Part shown: one piece after another, positions 30,727-39,658 of the stretch | How the letters are laid out: each line of letters opens with the position of its first letter | Numbering within the stretch: the first letter of the stretch is position 1 | Assembly: GCA_902493855.1 (NCBI GenBank) | Contig: CABUQV010000001.1 | Coordinates: forward strand, 124,001 to 188,000 | Source of the DNA: an uncultured Collinsella sp. | GTDB taxonomy: Bacteria; Actinomycetota; Coriobacteriia; Coriobacteriales; Coriobacteriaceae | Reading direction: 5' to 3' | DNA length: 64,000 nt | Notes under the pieces: model-generated | What the model was told of the DNA's origin: nothing | The model's database searches: none | What the model saw: the letters and a program-made list of their open reading frames with translations, nothing else | Program-made: the position numbers and the translations under genes

Positions 30727-31227
30727 TTAGAAGTCATCGGGGGAGAGCGTATGGACGAACTCGTCGAACTTCTCGAACTCCTGCTCGTCGTCGACTTCCT
30801 CGGCGTGGGTAGAAACAGTGCCCAGGCGATTCATGATGTCGTCCTCCACAAACATGGGGGCATTGCTGCGCACGGCAAGGGCAATGGCATCACTGGGGCG
30901 GGCGTCGATCTTGCGCTCGTCACCATCGGCCAGTACGACGATCGTCGCGTAGAACACCGGCGGCTCGGCGCGAACGATCTCGATGCGCTCGAGCTTGGCG
31001 CCCAGGGCGCCAACAGTATCGAGCAACAGGTCATGGGTAATCGGGCGCTCGGCGCGGCCGCTATCGATGCCGCGGCTGATGGCAGCGGCTTCAAACGAAC
31101 CAGTCTGAATGGAAAGGGAACGCAGCGGCGCGGGCGAGTCCGATTTGCTGCAGCGCTCGCGAAGCACGATAAGCGATGGCACGGGACCGGCGGCCATGAC
31201 GATGGTCTCTATGTCGACACGAACCAT
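30727..31227 (-). CDS. Bifunctional nuclease family protein (DUF151)
   Basis: A 166-residue protein of the BFN/DUF151 family, whose studied members cut RNA and DNA. Typical motifs are RPITHDLLLDTVGALGAKLERIEI and the IDARPSDAIALAVRSNAPMFV block, which is the family signature. An acidic tail follows. The ATG at 31227 has GGAGG upstream; the frame extends further without similarity. First gene of a three-gene run ending at 29857. Confidence 0.9.
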   Translation of the reverse strand: MVRVDIETIVMAAGPVPSLIVLRERCSKSDSPAPLRSLSIQTGSFEAAAISRGIDSGRAERPITHDLLLDTVGALGAKLERIEIVRAEPPVFYATIVVLADGDERKIDARPSDAIALAVRSNAPMFVEDDIMNRLGTVSTHAEEVDDEQEFEKFDEFVHTLSPDDF

Positions 31228-31341
31228 GGAACACCTCCGGTACGTAGCGGTTAACACGCGGCAGCTCCACCGCATTGAATAGCTATACTACCCAATCTTT
31301 CGCACAGCACACAAAACCAAAATGAGATTTATCGCAGACAA

Positions 31342-31373
31342 GAAAAAAGCCCCAAGGCAATGCCCCAGGGCTC
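31342..31373 (-). terminator. Terminator of tRNA-Ile
   Basis: On the minus strand an imperfect stem AGCCCTGGGGC/GCCTTGGGGCT followed by TTTTTTC, 14 bases past the tRNA 3' end. Confidence 0.75.
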
Positions 31374-31386
31374 TTCACAGTTTTGA

Positions 31387-31463
31387 TGGTGGACCTGACA
31401 AGATTCGAACTTGTGACCTCCCGGTTATCAGCCGGACGCTCTAACCAACTGAGCTACAGGTCC
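31387..31463 (-). tRNA. tRNA-Ile (anticodon GAT)
   Basis: A 77-nt tRNA with acceptor GGACCTG/CAGGTCC, D-arm AGCTCAGTTGGTTAGAGC, anticodon stem TCCGG/CCGGA with loop CTGATAA, T-arm with GTTCGAATC and encoded CCA. It stands alone, not within an rRNA operon. Confidence 0.96.
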
Positions 31464-31510
31464 ATCGCGCAAGGGATATATTAGACGAGTCGTTACGCGC
31501 GCGTCAACAA

Positions 31511-31694
31511 CTTTTTTGAAAATCTTTGGGAGGGATGGTCGCTGGGCTGGCGAGATGGTTTTGGTTTGCTGCTCGGACAGTCCTGCGCAAGACGAAGGCC
31601 ACATTAAGTGGCCTTCTTTGCGTGCGGAACTCGCGACAAACCAAAACCATCTCGCCAGCCCAGCGACCATGGGGTCCCAAGGTTTTCAAAAAAG
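31511..31694. repeat. 184-bp element with about 57-bp inverted arms
   Basis: Arms 31511-31566 and 31638-31694 are near-perfect complements, including a 33-bp run without mismatch (31534-31566 with 31638-31670). The roughly 70-nt centre holds a second perfect hairpin (GAAGGCCAC/GTGGCCTTC, around 31594-31616). No coding frame fits. The right end runs into the gyrA terminator, so one arm doubles as its U-tract. The shape suggests a MITE-like or cruciform element. Confidence 0.8.
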
Positions 31695-31721
31695 CGGTCG
31701 GCGCGCAGGTGCGCCGACCGC
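31688..31721 (-). terminator. Terminator of gyrA
   Basis: On the minus strand, GCGGTCGGCGC, a 6-nt loop, GCGCCGACCGC, then TTTTTTG. Confidence 0.92.
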
Positions 31722-31761
31722 CGATATATGGGGTCTGATAATTTTTACCAGCTAGGGCCTC

Positions 31762-34503
31762 TTACTCATCTAGGAGATCTTCTGGCATGTCGTTGCCGTC
31801 GCCTAGATCGACAGGGGTTTCTTCGGGGGCAGAGCCATCTTCTGTGGCTTCGCCTTCGGGCTTCTCTTTGGCGGCCGTCATGCGGGCTACGGCGCAGATG
31901 CGGTCGTTGTCGTCGACGGTCATCATCTTGACGCCCTGGGTGGCGCGGCCAGTCTGGCTGATCTCGTCGGTCTTGACACGAATGACCGTCGCGCCCTCCG
32001 TCACGATGAACAGCTCGTGCTGCGGGCCCACCGTCTTCATGGCCGCGAGGTTACCCTTACGCTCGGTCATTTGGATGGTGTAGACGCCCTGGCCGCCGCG
32101 ATTCTGCTCCGGGTAGTCCGCAACCGGTGTGCGCTTGCCGTAGCCGCGCTCGGTGATGACGAACAGATCGCCGTTGCCGTTAGTGACTTCCATGCCCAGA
32201 ACGCTCACGCCGTCCTTCATGCCGATACCGCGAACGCCGCTGGTGTCGCGGCCGGTAGCGCGCACCTGCTCCTCGGAGAACATGATCGCCTTGCCCGCGG
32301 TGGTGGCTAGGATAATCTTGTCGCCCTCGCGCACGCGGCGCACGTTCAGCAGCGCGTCGTCGTCACGCAGGTTGATAGCGATCAGGCCGTCGCGACGGCT
32401 GCGATCATATGCGCTCATCACGGTCTTCTTGACCATGCCGCTCTTGGTGGCAAACATCAGGTACTCGTCGGCCGGGAACTCGCGGCAGCTGATGACGCTC
32501 GCGATCTTCTCGCCCTCCTCGAAAGGCAGCAAGTTGACGATCGCGGTACCGCGTGCCTGGCGCGTACCTACCGGCAGCTCGTGCACCTTCAGGCGATAGA
32601 CCTTGCCCTTGCTCGAGAAGAACAGCACGTACTCGTGCGTGGACGCGATGAACATCTCATCGATGACATCGTCCTCTTTGAGGTTGACGCCCGACACGCC
32701 CTTGCCGCCGCGCTTTTGGGCGCGGTAGGCGGCAACCGGGATACGCTTGACGTAGCCGGTGTGGGTGATGGTCACGACCATATCCTCGTCGGCGATGAGG
32801 TCCTCGACATCCAGGTCCTTCTCAACCTGGCTGATCTCGGTGCGGCGCTTGTCGCCAAACTTCTTGGAGATCTCGCGCATCTCTTCCTTGATGACGCCCA
32901 GGATTTTCTCCTCATGCGCCAGCAGGTCCTCGTAGTAGGCGATGGCGCGGCGCAGGCCGTCCAACTCTTCTTGGATCTTGTCGCGCTCCAGGCCGGTCAG
33001 GCGGCGCAGCTTCATCTCGAGGATGGCCGTGGTCTGCTCGGGCGTAAAGCCAAAGCGCTCGATCAAGCGGCTGCTGGCCTCGGAGTCGGTCTGCGAGGAG
33101 CGGATGATGCTAATGACCTCGTCGATATGGTCGAGGGCCATCAAGTAGCCCTCAAGGATATGCGCGCGGGCCTGGGCCTTTTTAAGGTCGAAGCGAGTGC
33201 GGCGAGTGACGACGTCGACCTGGTGGTCGATGTAGTGCTGCAGCATCTCGCGCAGGCTCAGGCATTTGGGAACGCCGTTGACGAGCGCCAGGTTGTTGGC
33301 GCCAAAGGTCGTCTGCAGCGAGGTGTACTTATACAGGTTGTTGAGCACGACCTGCGGAATGACGCCCTTCTTGAGCTCGATGACCAGACGGATGCCCTTC
33401 TGGTTGGACTCATCGCGCATATCCGAGATGCCCTCGATGCGCTTGTCGTTGACGAGTTGGGCGATCTTCTCCTGCAGGGTGCCCTTGTTGACCATGTAGG
33501 GAATCTCGGTAAAGACCAGGCGGCTGCGACCGGTCTTGGTGGACTCCACATGTGCCTTGGCACGCACGGTAATGGAGCCGCGGCCGGTCTCGTAGCTCTG
33601 CTTAATGCCGGCGCTGCCCATGATTATGGCGCCGGTGGGGAAGTCCGGACCTGGCATGATCTGCATGAGCTCGTCGACGGTGGCGTCGGGGTTGTCGATC
33701 AGGTAGCAGGTGGCCTCAATCGCCTCGGTGAGGTTATGCGGGGCGATGTTGGTGGCCATGCCGACGGCGATGCCCTGGCTGCCGTTGACCAGCAGGTTGG
33801 GGAAGCGCGCAGGCAGCGCCACGGGCTCGGCAAGTGATTCGTCGTAGTTGGGCTGCCAGTCGACGGTATCCTTCTGCAAGTCACGCAGCAGTTCCATGGC
33901 GGGCTTTGCCAGGCGGCTCTCGGTGTAACGCATGGCCGCCGCGCCGTCGCCGTCGATGTTACCGAAGTTGCCGTGACCGTCGATGAGCGGCGTGCGCATG
34001 GAGAACCACTGCGCCAGGCGGACCATGGCCTCATAGACCGCGGAATCGCCGTGCGGGTGGTACTTACCGATAACTTCGCCGACCGTCCAGGCCGACTTCT
34101 TATGTGGGCGGTTGGGGTAGATGCCGCTCTCGTTCATCGCGTACAGGATGCGGCGGTGCACCGGCTTTAAGCCGTCGCGCACGTCCGGCAGGGCGCGCGC
34201 CGTGATGACCGACATCGAATACTCGATGAACGACTGCTTCATCTCGCGGCCAAACTCCGAAATCTGGAGCTGGCCGCCGTTGATATCCTCGCCGGCCGAG
34301 GCGCCGCGATCGACTTCGCCAAAGCTCTCCTCGAGCTCAGCGTCGTCGTCTTCTTCCTCATCATCATCGGCATCGGGGTTATAGGCGTCCGGATCGCCGT
34401 CCTCGCCCTGCTCAGCACGGGCAAGCAGGCGCTTCAGATCATCGGGCATACCGGCATCGCCGGCCTCGTCCATACCCTCGTTATTGTTGATATCGTCTGC
34501 CAC
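31762..34503 (-). CDS. gyrA: DNA gyrase subunit A
   Basis: A 913-residue type IIA topoisomerase subunit that cuts and rejoins DNA during negative supercoiling. Catalytic Tyr193 lies in AAMRYTESR; the quinolone-determining segment HPHGDSAVYEAMVR (149-162) has Ser154 and Glu158. The GyrA box appears as QKRGGKG, identifying gyrase rather than topoisomerase IV. About 65 extra acidic N-terminal residues (for example DADDDEEEDDDAELEE) precede the normal start of homology, and the C-terminal tail is also acidic. The start is 12 bases after the gyrB stop, in an operon. Confidence 0.97.
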   Translation of the reverse strand: MADDINNNEGMDEAGDAGMPDDLKRLLARAEQGEDGDPDAYNPDADDDEEEDDDAELEESFGEVDRGASAGEDINGGQLQISEFGREMKQSFIEYSMSVITARALPDVRDGLKPVHRRILYAMNESGIYPNRPHKKSAWTVGEVIGKYHPHGDSAVYEAMVRLAQWFSMRTPLIDGHGNFGNIDGDGAAAMRYTESRLAKPAMELLRDLQKDTVDWQPNYDESLAEPVALPARFPNLLVNGSQGIAVGMATNIAPHNLTEAIEATCYLIDNPDATVDELMQIMPGPDFPTGAIIMGSAGIKQSYETGRGSITVRAKAHVESTKTGRSRLVFTEIPYMVNKGTLQEKIAQLVNDKRIEGISDMRDESNQKGIRLVIELKKGVIPQVVLNNLYKYTSLQTTFGANNLALVNGVPKCLSLREMLQHYIDHQVDVVTRRTRFDLKKAQARAHILEGYLMALDHIDEVISIIRSSQTDSEASSRLIERFGFTPEQTTAILEMKLRRLTGLERDKIQEELDGLRRAIAYYEDLLAHEEKILGVIKEEMREISKKFGDKRRTEISQVEKDLDVEDLIADEDMVVTITHTGYVKRIPVAAYRAQKRGGKGVSGVNLKEDDVIDEMFIASTHEYVLFFSSKGKVYRLKVHELPVGTRQARGTAIVNLLPFEEGEKIASVISCREFPADEYLMFATKSGMVKKTVMSAYDRSRRDGLIAINLRDDDALLNVRRVREGDKIILATTAGKAIMFSEEQVRATGRDTSGVRGIGMKDGVSVLGMEVTNGNGDLFVITERGYGKRTPVADYPEQNRGGQGVYTIQMTERKGNLAAMKTVGPQHELFIVTEGATVIRVKTDEISQTGRATQGVKMMTVDDNDRICAVARMTAAKEKPEGEATEDGSAPEETPVDLGDGNDMPEDLLDE

Positions 34504-34514
34504 GTTACCTCCTC

Positions 34515-36545
34515 TTAAGCGTCAAGGAATCGTGCATCATGTGCATGCTTCTCGATGTACTCGCGGCGATAGCCGACCTCGGAACCCATCAGCTCGCGCA
34601 CGGCGCGGTCCGCCACCACGGCGTCCTCGATCGACACGCGCTGCAGAATGCGGGTCTTGGGGTCCATCGTCGTCGAGGCAAGCTGCTTGGGGTCCATCTC
34701 GCCCAGGCCCTTGTAGCGCTGGACGGTATAGCCCTTGCGCTTTTTGGTAATCTTGCCGTCCTTGGCCTTGCCGTCCTCGTCGTTATCGTCGGGGTTCAGG
34801 CCCAGACTCTGGATGGTGTCGCGCAGGATCTCGTCTTCGGACTGGCGGCCGTTGGGATACACGTAGTGGATCTTGTTGCGCACCTTAATGCCAAAGATGG
34901 GCGGGCAGGCAACATAGACGTAGCCGGCATCGATCAGCGGACGCATGTACTTGTAGAAGAACGTCAGCAGCAGGATGCGGATATGCGCACCGTCGACGTC
35001 TGCATCGGTCATGATGATGATCTTGTGGTAGCGCGCCTTGGTGATATCGAAGTCGCCGCCGTCGCCGGCACTCGTCGTGACGCCGCAGCCGATCGCGGTA
35101 ATCAGCGACTGAATGGTGTCACTCGAGAACGCGCGATGGTCACCAACGCGTTCGACGTTCAAAATCTTGCCGCGCAGGGGCAGAATCGCCTGGATGTCTC
35201 GGCGACGGCCGTCCTTGGCCGAACCGCCTGCCGAGTCGCCCTCTACGATGAAGAGCTCGGTCAGCTCGGCATCGCGCACCGAGCAGTCGGCGAGCTTACC
35301 GGGCAGGGACGCCGTCTCGAGCAGGCTCTTGCGGCGGGTCGCCTCGCGCGCCTTGCGGGCGGCGTTGCGGGCCTTGCAGGCCTGCTGGGCTTTCTTGACG
35401 ATCTCGCGGGCGGGCTTAGGATGCTCCTCAAGGTAGTCGGCGAGGCCGTCGGTCACGATCTTGAGCGTCAGCGCGCGCATATAGGAGCTGCCGAGCTTGG
35501 CCTTGGTCTGGCCCTCAAACTGCGGATCGGGCAGCTTGACCGAGATAACGGCCGAAAGGCCCTCGCGCACATCGTCGCCGGTCAGGTTGGCGTCTTTTTC
35601 CTTGAGCAGGTTCTGCTTGCGCGCGTAATCGTTGATCACGCGGGTGAGCGCGGTACGGAAGCCCTCAAGGTGCATGCCGCCTTCGGGGGTGTAGATGTCG
35701 TTGGCAAACGACATGACGTTCTCGCCGTAGCCGCTATTCCACTGCAGGGAAACCTCGACCTCGCCCATCTTGGCCACAGGCGCGTCCGGGTCCGATTTGC
35801 CCTCGATGTAGATGGGCTCCTTAAAGGCCTCGGGGACGTCCTTGCCCTCGTTGAGGAACTTGACGAAGTCGATGATGCCGCCCTCGTAGCAAAACTCCTC
35901 CACGTGGGGAGTCGCTTCGCGCTCGTCGGTCAGCACGATTTTGAGGTTCTTATTGAGGAACGCCGTCTCCTGCAGACGGTTATGCAGCGTATCGAAATCG
36001 TAGATGCAGGTCTCGAAGATCTCATCGTCGGGCCAGAAGGTGACGGTGGTGCCCGTCGAATCCGAGGTGCCCACGACCTCCATCTTCTTGACGGTCTTGC
36101 CGCGCGAGAACTCCATCTCGTAGGTGTTGCCATCGCGACGAACCTGAACGACCACGCGCTTGGACAGTGCGTTGACGACGGAGATGCCCACACCGTGCAA
36201 GCCACCCGAGACCTTATAGGCCGAGTTATCGAACTTACCGCCGGCGTGCAAGATCGTCATGACGACCTCGAGCGTCGGGATCTTTTTAACAGGGTGCTCG
36301 TCGACGGGGATGCCACGCCCGTTGTCGACGACCGTGATGGAGTTGTCGGCGTGGACCGTCACCTGGATCTCGGTGCAGAAACCGGCCATGGCCTCGTCGA
36401 CGGAGTTGTCAACGATCTCCCACACCAGGTGATGCAGACCGCTGGCGCTCGTCGAGCCGATATACATGCCCGGGCGCTTACGAACGGCCTCGAGACCTTC
36501 GAGAATCTTAATCTCGCCGCCATCGTAATCGTTTTCGTTTGCCAC
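34515..36545 (-). CDS. gyrB: DNA gyrase subunit B
   Basis: A 676-residue ATPase subunit of gyrase. The GHKL ATPase domain opens KILEGLEAVRKRPGMYIGS with EIVDNSVDEA and DNGRGIP. The Toprim domain has VEGDSAGGSAKDGRRR and TDADVDGAHIR. The C-terminal QRYKGLGEMDPKQL binds GyrA. The start is a GTG at 36545 with AAGGAGG four to five bases upstream. A terminator upstream (36594-36622) separates it from dciA, so it probably has its own promoter between 36546 and 36600. Confidence 0.97.
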   Translation of the reverse strand: MANENDYDGGEIKILEGLEAVRKRPGMYIGSTSASGLHHLVWEIVDNSVDEAMAGFCTEIQVTVHADNSITVVDNGRGIPVDEHPVKKIPTLEVVMTILHAGGKFDNSAYKVSGGLHGVGISVVNALSKRVVVQVRRDGNTYEMEFSRGKTVKKMEVVGTSDSTGTTVTFWPDDEIFETCIYDFDTLHNRLQETAFLNKNLKIVLTDEREATPHVEEFCYEGGIIDFVKFLNEGKDVPEAFKEPIYIEGKSDPDAPVAKMGEVEVSLQWNSGYGENVMSFANDIYTPEGGMHLEGFRTALTRVINDYARKQNLLKEKDANLTGDDVREGLSAVISVKLPDPQFEGQTKAKLGSSYMRALTLKIVTDGLADYLEEHPKPAREIVKKAQQACKARNAARKAREATRRKSLLETASLPGKLADCSVRDAELTELFIVEGDSAGGSAKDGRRRDIQAILPLRGKILNVERVGDHRAFSSDTIQSLITAIGCGVTTSAGDGGDFDITKARYHKIIIMTDADVDGAHIRILLLTFFYKYMRPLIDAGYVYVACPPIFGIKVRNKIHYVYPNGRQSEDEILRDTIQSLGLNPDDNDEDGKAKDGKITKKRKGYTVQRYKGLGEMDPKQLASTTMDPKTRILQRVSIEDAVVADRAVRELMGSEVGYRREYIEKHAHDARFLDA

Positions 36546-36593
36546 ACGTCCTCCTTCAGTCAAGAAAATGTGTACAGCCTTACTAGTTTATCG

Positions 36594-36622
36594 TAAAAAA
36601 ATACCCTCGGGAACGAGGGTAT
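36594..36622 (-). terminator. Terminator of the dnaA-dnaN-recF-dciA unit
   Basis: On the minus strand, ATACCCTCG, a 4-nt loop, CGAGGGTAT, then TTTTTT. It lies 28 bases past dciA. Confidence 0.88.
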
Positions 36623-36650
36623 TTGGCTCTACAGGGCCACCAGATGCGAT

Positions 36651-37214
36651 TTAAGGCTCTTTTTTACTTTGCACGCCCTTGGCCCACTCGGCACTGGCTC
36701 TCATGGCATTCTCGAGGGCCTCGCGCAGTTTTTGGTCTTCGATGGGCGCCACTTGGCGCTCAATCTCGGTGCGCTCGGCATCGCTGAGGTCGGCATGCGG
36801 GGCCGGCGGGCGCTCTGTCGTCGGCGGGCGCAGGCGCTCCTTGGCGGCGGGCGGCGTGTGACCGGGTGCGGTGGTTTTGAACACCAGGCCGTCCACATGC
36901 GCACCGGCGCGCTCCATGCGCGCGCGGATGATCTCGCGCAACAGCGTCATTTCCTGCGTCCACGAGGGCGAGTCGAGATACACCAGCAGTTCATTGGACT
37001 CGGGCAGGTAACGCAGCCCCGTCACATGCCGCCCCTCGCGCGTGCCCGAGCACACCGCGTTCCACGCGCGATAGACCGCGCGCGACTCCTCGGCAGCCTC
37101 CATCTGCGCACGGCGCTCAGGGGTCGCAGCCGCCAGGATGCGTTGGCGCTCTGCGTTCAAAAAGCCACTGAAGGCGACCGTTTCGCTCTCGCGCTCGTAA
37201 TTAGCACGTCTCAC
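36651..37214 (-). CDS. DUF721/DciA-type protein, probable helicase loader
   Basis: A 187-residue protein in the recF-gyrB gap, the usual place of the DUF721 gene, whose members (DciA) load the DnaB helicase in bacteria lacking DnaC/DnaI. The KH-like core includes AWNAVCSGTREGRHVTGLRYLPESNELLVYLDSPSWTQEMTLLREIIRARM. A Pro-rich linker (about 118-140) leads to a helical tail. It overlaps recF by 14 bases, so the two are co-translated. Assignment rests on position and the core segment. Confidence 0.8.
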   Translation of the reverse strand: MRRANYERESETVAFSGFLNAERQRILAAATPERRAQMEAAEESRAVYRAWNAVCSGTREGRHVTGLRYLPESNELLVYLDSPSWTQEMTLLREIIRARMERAGAHVDGLVFKTTAPGHTPPAAKERLRPPTTERPPAPHADLSDAERTEIERQVAPIEDQKLREALENAMRASAEWAKGVQSKKEP

Positions 37215-38307
37215 CCATGCTCACCACCTTGGCTCGATCAAGCAGGTCATCGGTAAAATACCCCAGGTTGGTCGTGGTTATGACCGTCTGGATATCATCG
37301 CCGATCAGCCGCAGAAAAGCACCGCGGCGCTCGCCGTCGAGTTCGCTCATCACGTCGTCCAAAAGCAGCAGTGGGGCGGTGCCCAGGACATCGCGAGCCA
37401 CGGCCACCTCCGCCACCTTCCAGGCCAGAACCAACGTTCGCTGCTGACCTTGGCTGGCAAATGAACGGGCGGAGCGACCCGCCACGGTAAACTCAATCTC
37501 ATCGCGATGCGGTCCCACCAACGTCACGCCGCGGCGAATTTCCTCGTCGGCGTGCTCATCAAGGGCAGCCAGCATGCGCTCGTACGCCCAGCCCTTCAGT
37601 TCTTCGCGATCCTCGACCTGGGGCAAATCCCCCAGCGTGGACGTATAGGTCACGTTGGCAGCCTCACCGGATGCCACTTGCCCGTAGGCAGTGTGCACAT
37701 GGCCCGCCAGCCGGTCGAGCAGGGCCAACCGGTGCACAAGCAGAGCCGAGCCCGCGCGGGCAATCGAATCGTTCCACGCGCCGAGCATCTCGCGGCAGCA
37801 CCAGGTCTCCTTGAGCAAGGCGTTACGCTGGGTCACGCAGCGCCCATAGGTGCTCGCAAGATCGGCATAGCGTGCGCTCAGTTGCATGCCAAAGTCATCG
37901 AGGGCAGCGCGGCGCACACTGGCGCCTCGTTTAACCATGTCCAGATGGTCGGGGCAAAACAGCACGCTCGGCAGAACCCCGCGCACACCGGCGGCAGAAC
38001 ATCTCTTGCCGTTGCGGCTAAACGAGCGCTTACCGTCCTCCGCGTTCAATCCCATATCAAGCACGCGGCCGTCGCCCTCGAGCCTCAGCTCGACCTTGCA
38101 CGATCCCACGCCGTCACGGACGAGCTCGGCTGCGGTCGGATGCCTAAACGAGGCGCCGCTCGTCAGCAGCTGCAGCGCCTCTATGAGATTGGTCTTTCCC
38201 GCCGCGTTGGGTCCCGCAAGTATCGTCACGCCCTCGTCCAGGGCAAGACGATAGCTATCGAAGCTGCGGTAGTGCGCGACGGAAAGATCGCGGGCGAACA
38301 TGGTCAT
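37201..38307 (-). CDS. recF: DNA replication and repair protein RecF
   Basis: A 368-residue SMC-like ATPase that helps load RecA at single-strand gaps. It begins HYRSFDSYRLALDEGVTILAGPNAAGKTNLIEALQLL with Walker A GPNAAGKT. The signature FASQGQQRTLVLAWKVAE and Walker B PLLLLDDVMSELD are present. The start is 9 bases after the dnaN stop; two nearby ATGs (38307 and 38301) are possible. Confidence 0.96.
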   Translation of the reverse strand: MTMFARDLSVAHYRSFDSYRLALDEGVTILAGPNAAGKTNLIEALQLLTSGASFRHPTAAELVRDGVGSCKVELRLEGDGRVLDMGLNAEDGKRSFSRNGKRCSAAGVRGVLPSVLFCPDHLDMVKRGASVRRAALDDFGMQLSARYADLASTYGRCVTQRNALLKETWCCREMLGAWNDSIARAGSALLVHRLALLDRLAGHVHTAYGQVASGEAANVTYTSTLGDLPQVEDREELKGWAYERMLAALDEHADEEIRRGVTLVGPHRDEIEFTVAGRSARSFASQGQQRTLVLAWKVAEVAVARDVLGTAPLLLLDDVMSELDGERRGAFLRLIGDDIQTVITTTNLGYFTDDLLDRAKVVSMGETC

Positions 38308-38316
38308 GGCGCAGCG

Positions 38317-39420
38317 CTAGATGCGGACCGGCATGACCAGGTACAGGTAGTTGATCTTGTCGTAGGACTTGAAGATGCCCGCCTGCGAGTAGCTCTTGAG
38401 CTCCAGCGTGATCTCCTTCTCCTTGGACAGGGCATTGAGGCAGCCGAAGATGTAGTGGTAGTTGAAGGCGATGGTGCCCGACTCGCCCTCGGCCTCGACA
38501 TCGATCGTCTCCTGCGCAAGGTCCTGGTCATTGGAAATGGAGGACAGGCCCATCTGCCCGTTCTCGACATCGATCTCGAACTTGACGGCGGGGTTGGCGC
38601 TCGCGATAACGGCCACGCGCTTGAGGGCGGCGTTAAAGGCGGCGACGTCGATCTTGACGCTCGTCACGCACGAATCGGGGATGAGCTGCTTGTAGTTGGG
38701 GTACACGCCCTCGATGCGGCGCGACACGTAGGTGGTGTTGCCGGCCTCAAAGACGACCTGGGTGTCGGTAGCCCCGATCATGATGGTCGCCCGGCTGGCC
38801 ATGATGTTCAGCGCGTCGTTAAAGGCGTCGGCCGGAACGTTGAGTTCAAAGGAGCCCTCGAGGGTTGAGGTCTCGACCTGTGTATCGCACACGGCCAAGC
38901 GGAAGGAATCGGTCGCCACCAGGCGCACGGTGTTGTTCTCGACCTTCATGTGCACGCCGCCCAGGATGGGGCGGGCCTTGTCGGTCGAAGTGACGCGCCA
39001 CACGCGGCCGACCATCTCGGACAAGATATCGGTCGGCAGCTCCACGGCACTCTCGATGGCATAGGCCGGAAACTCGGGGAAGTCATTGGCATCGAGCGTG
39101 TTCAGGCGGAAAGAGCTCTTCTCGCAACCAATCAGCACCTGGCGCTCGGACAGCTCAAAGGTGACCGGGGCATCGGGGAGAGTCTTGGTGATATTGGAGA
39201 GCATCTTACAGGGGATAACCATCTCGCCCTCTTCTTCGACATGCGCCGCGATGCGATGACGGATCGAGATGGTGTAGTTAGAGGTCTGGAATTCCAAGAT
39301 GCCGTCTTGCGCCTTGACGAGCACGCCCGACAGGATGGGAAGGGTGGATGCCGAAGCGACACCCTTCATAACGACGCCGATGGCTTGTGTAAGCGAGCTC
39401 TGGCTGACGGTGAACTTCAT
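38317..39420 (-). CDS. dnaN: DNA polymerase III beta sliding clamp
   Basis: A 367-residue clamp made of three similar domains forming a ring dimer around DNA. It begins MKFTVSQSSLTQAIGVVMKGVASASTLPILSGVLV and ends YLYLVMPVRI, close to the family YLVMPMRL end that binds partner proteins. The upstream gap to dnaA (39421-39658) carries origin-like elements. Confidence 0.97.
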   Translation of the reverse strand: MKFTVSQSSLTQAIGVVMKGVASASTLPILSGVLVKAQDGILEFQTSNYTISIRHRIAAHVEEEGEMVIPCKMLSNITKTLPDAPVTFELSERQVLIGCEKSSFRLNTLDANDFPEFPAYAIESAVELPTDILSEMVGRVWRVTSTDKARPILGGVHMKVENNTVRLVATDSFRLAVCDTQVETSTLEGSFELNVPADAFNDALNIMASRATIMIGATDTQVVFEAGNTTYVSRRIEGVYPNYKQLIPDSCVTSVKIDVAAFNAALKRVAVIASANPAVKFEIDVENGQMGLSSISNDQDLAQETIDVEAEGESGTIAFNYHYIFGCLNALSKEKEITLELKSYSQAGIFKSYDKINYLYLVMPVRI

Positions 39421-39439
39421 CTTTTAATACCTTTCTATA

Positions 39440-39643
39440 GATATAAATATCTTAATAATAGTAATAGCACTGACGAAACTGTTGATTACTCCCAAAGACG
39501 CAGGTCAGACCCAGAAAGAGAATCGACAGCAACCTGTGTGCAACAGGGGTGGTTTTCCACGTTCAAAACCTGCGCAAAACTTTTCATCACCGCGGATTGG
39601 GTTTTAGACACCTTATGCCCGTGGTTTCGACAAGTTTTCAACA
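39440..39643. other. Candidate replication origin (unwinding region) between dnaA and dnaN
   Basis: An AT-rich tract (about 39432-39466) contains TAATAATAGTAATAG (39453-39467), five consecutive trinucleotides resembling DnaA-trios. Next come a 12-nt spacer and a DnaA-box-like TGTTGATTA (39480-39488). Further box-like motifs are TTTTCCACG (39553-39561), TTTTCATCA (39581-39589) and TTTTCAACA (39635-39643). The arrangement resembles a basal unwinding system; this is inference from pattern and position. Confidence 0.6.
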
Positions 39644-39658
39644 GGTGTCTCTATTTCC

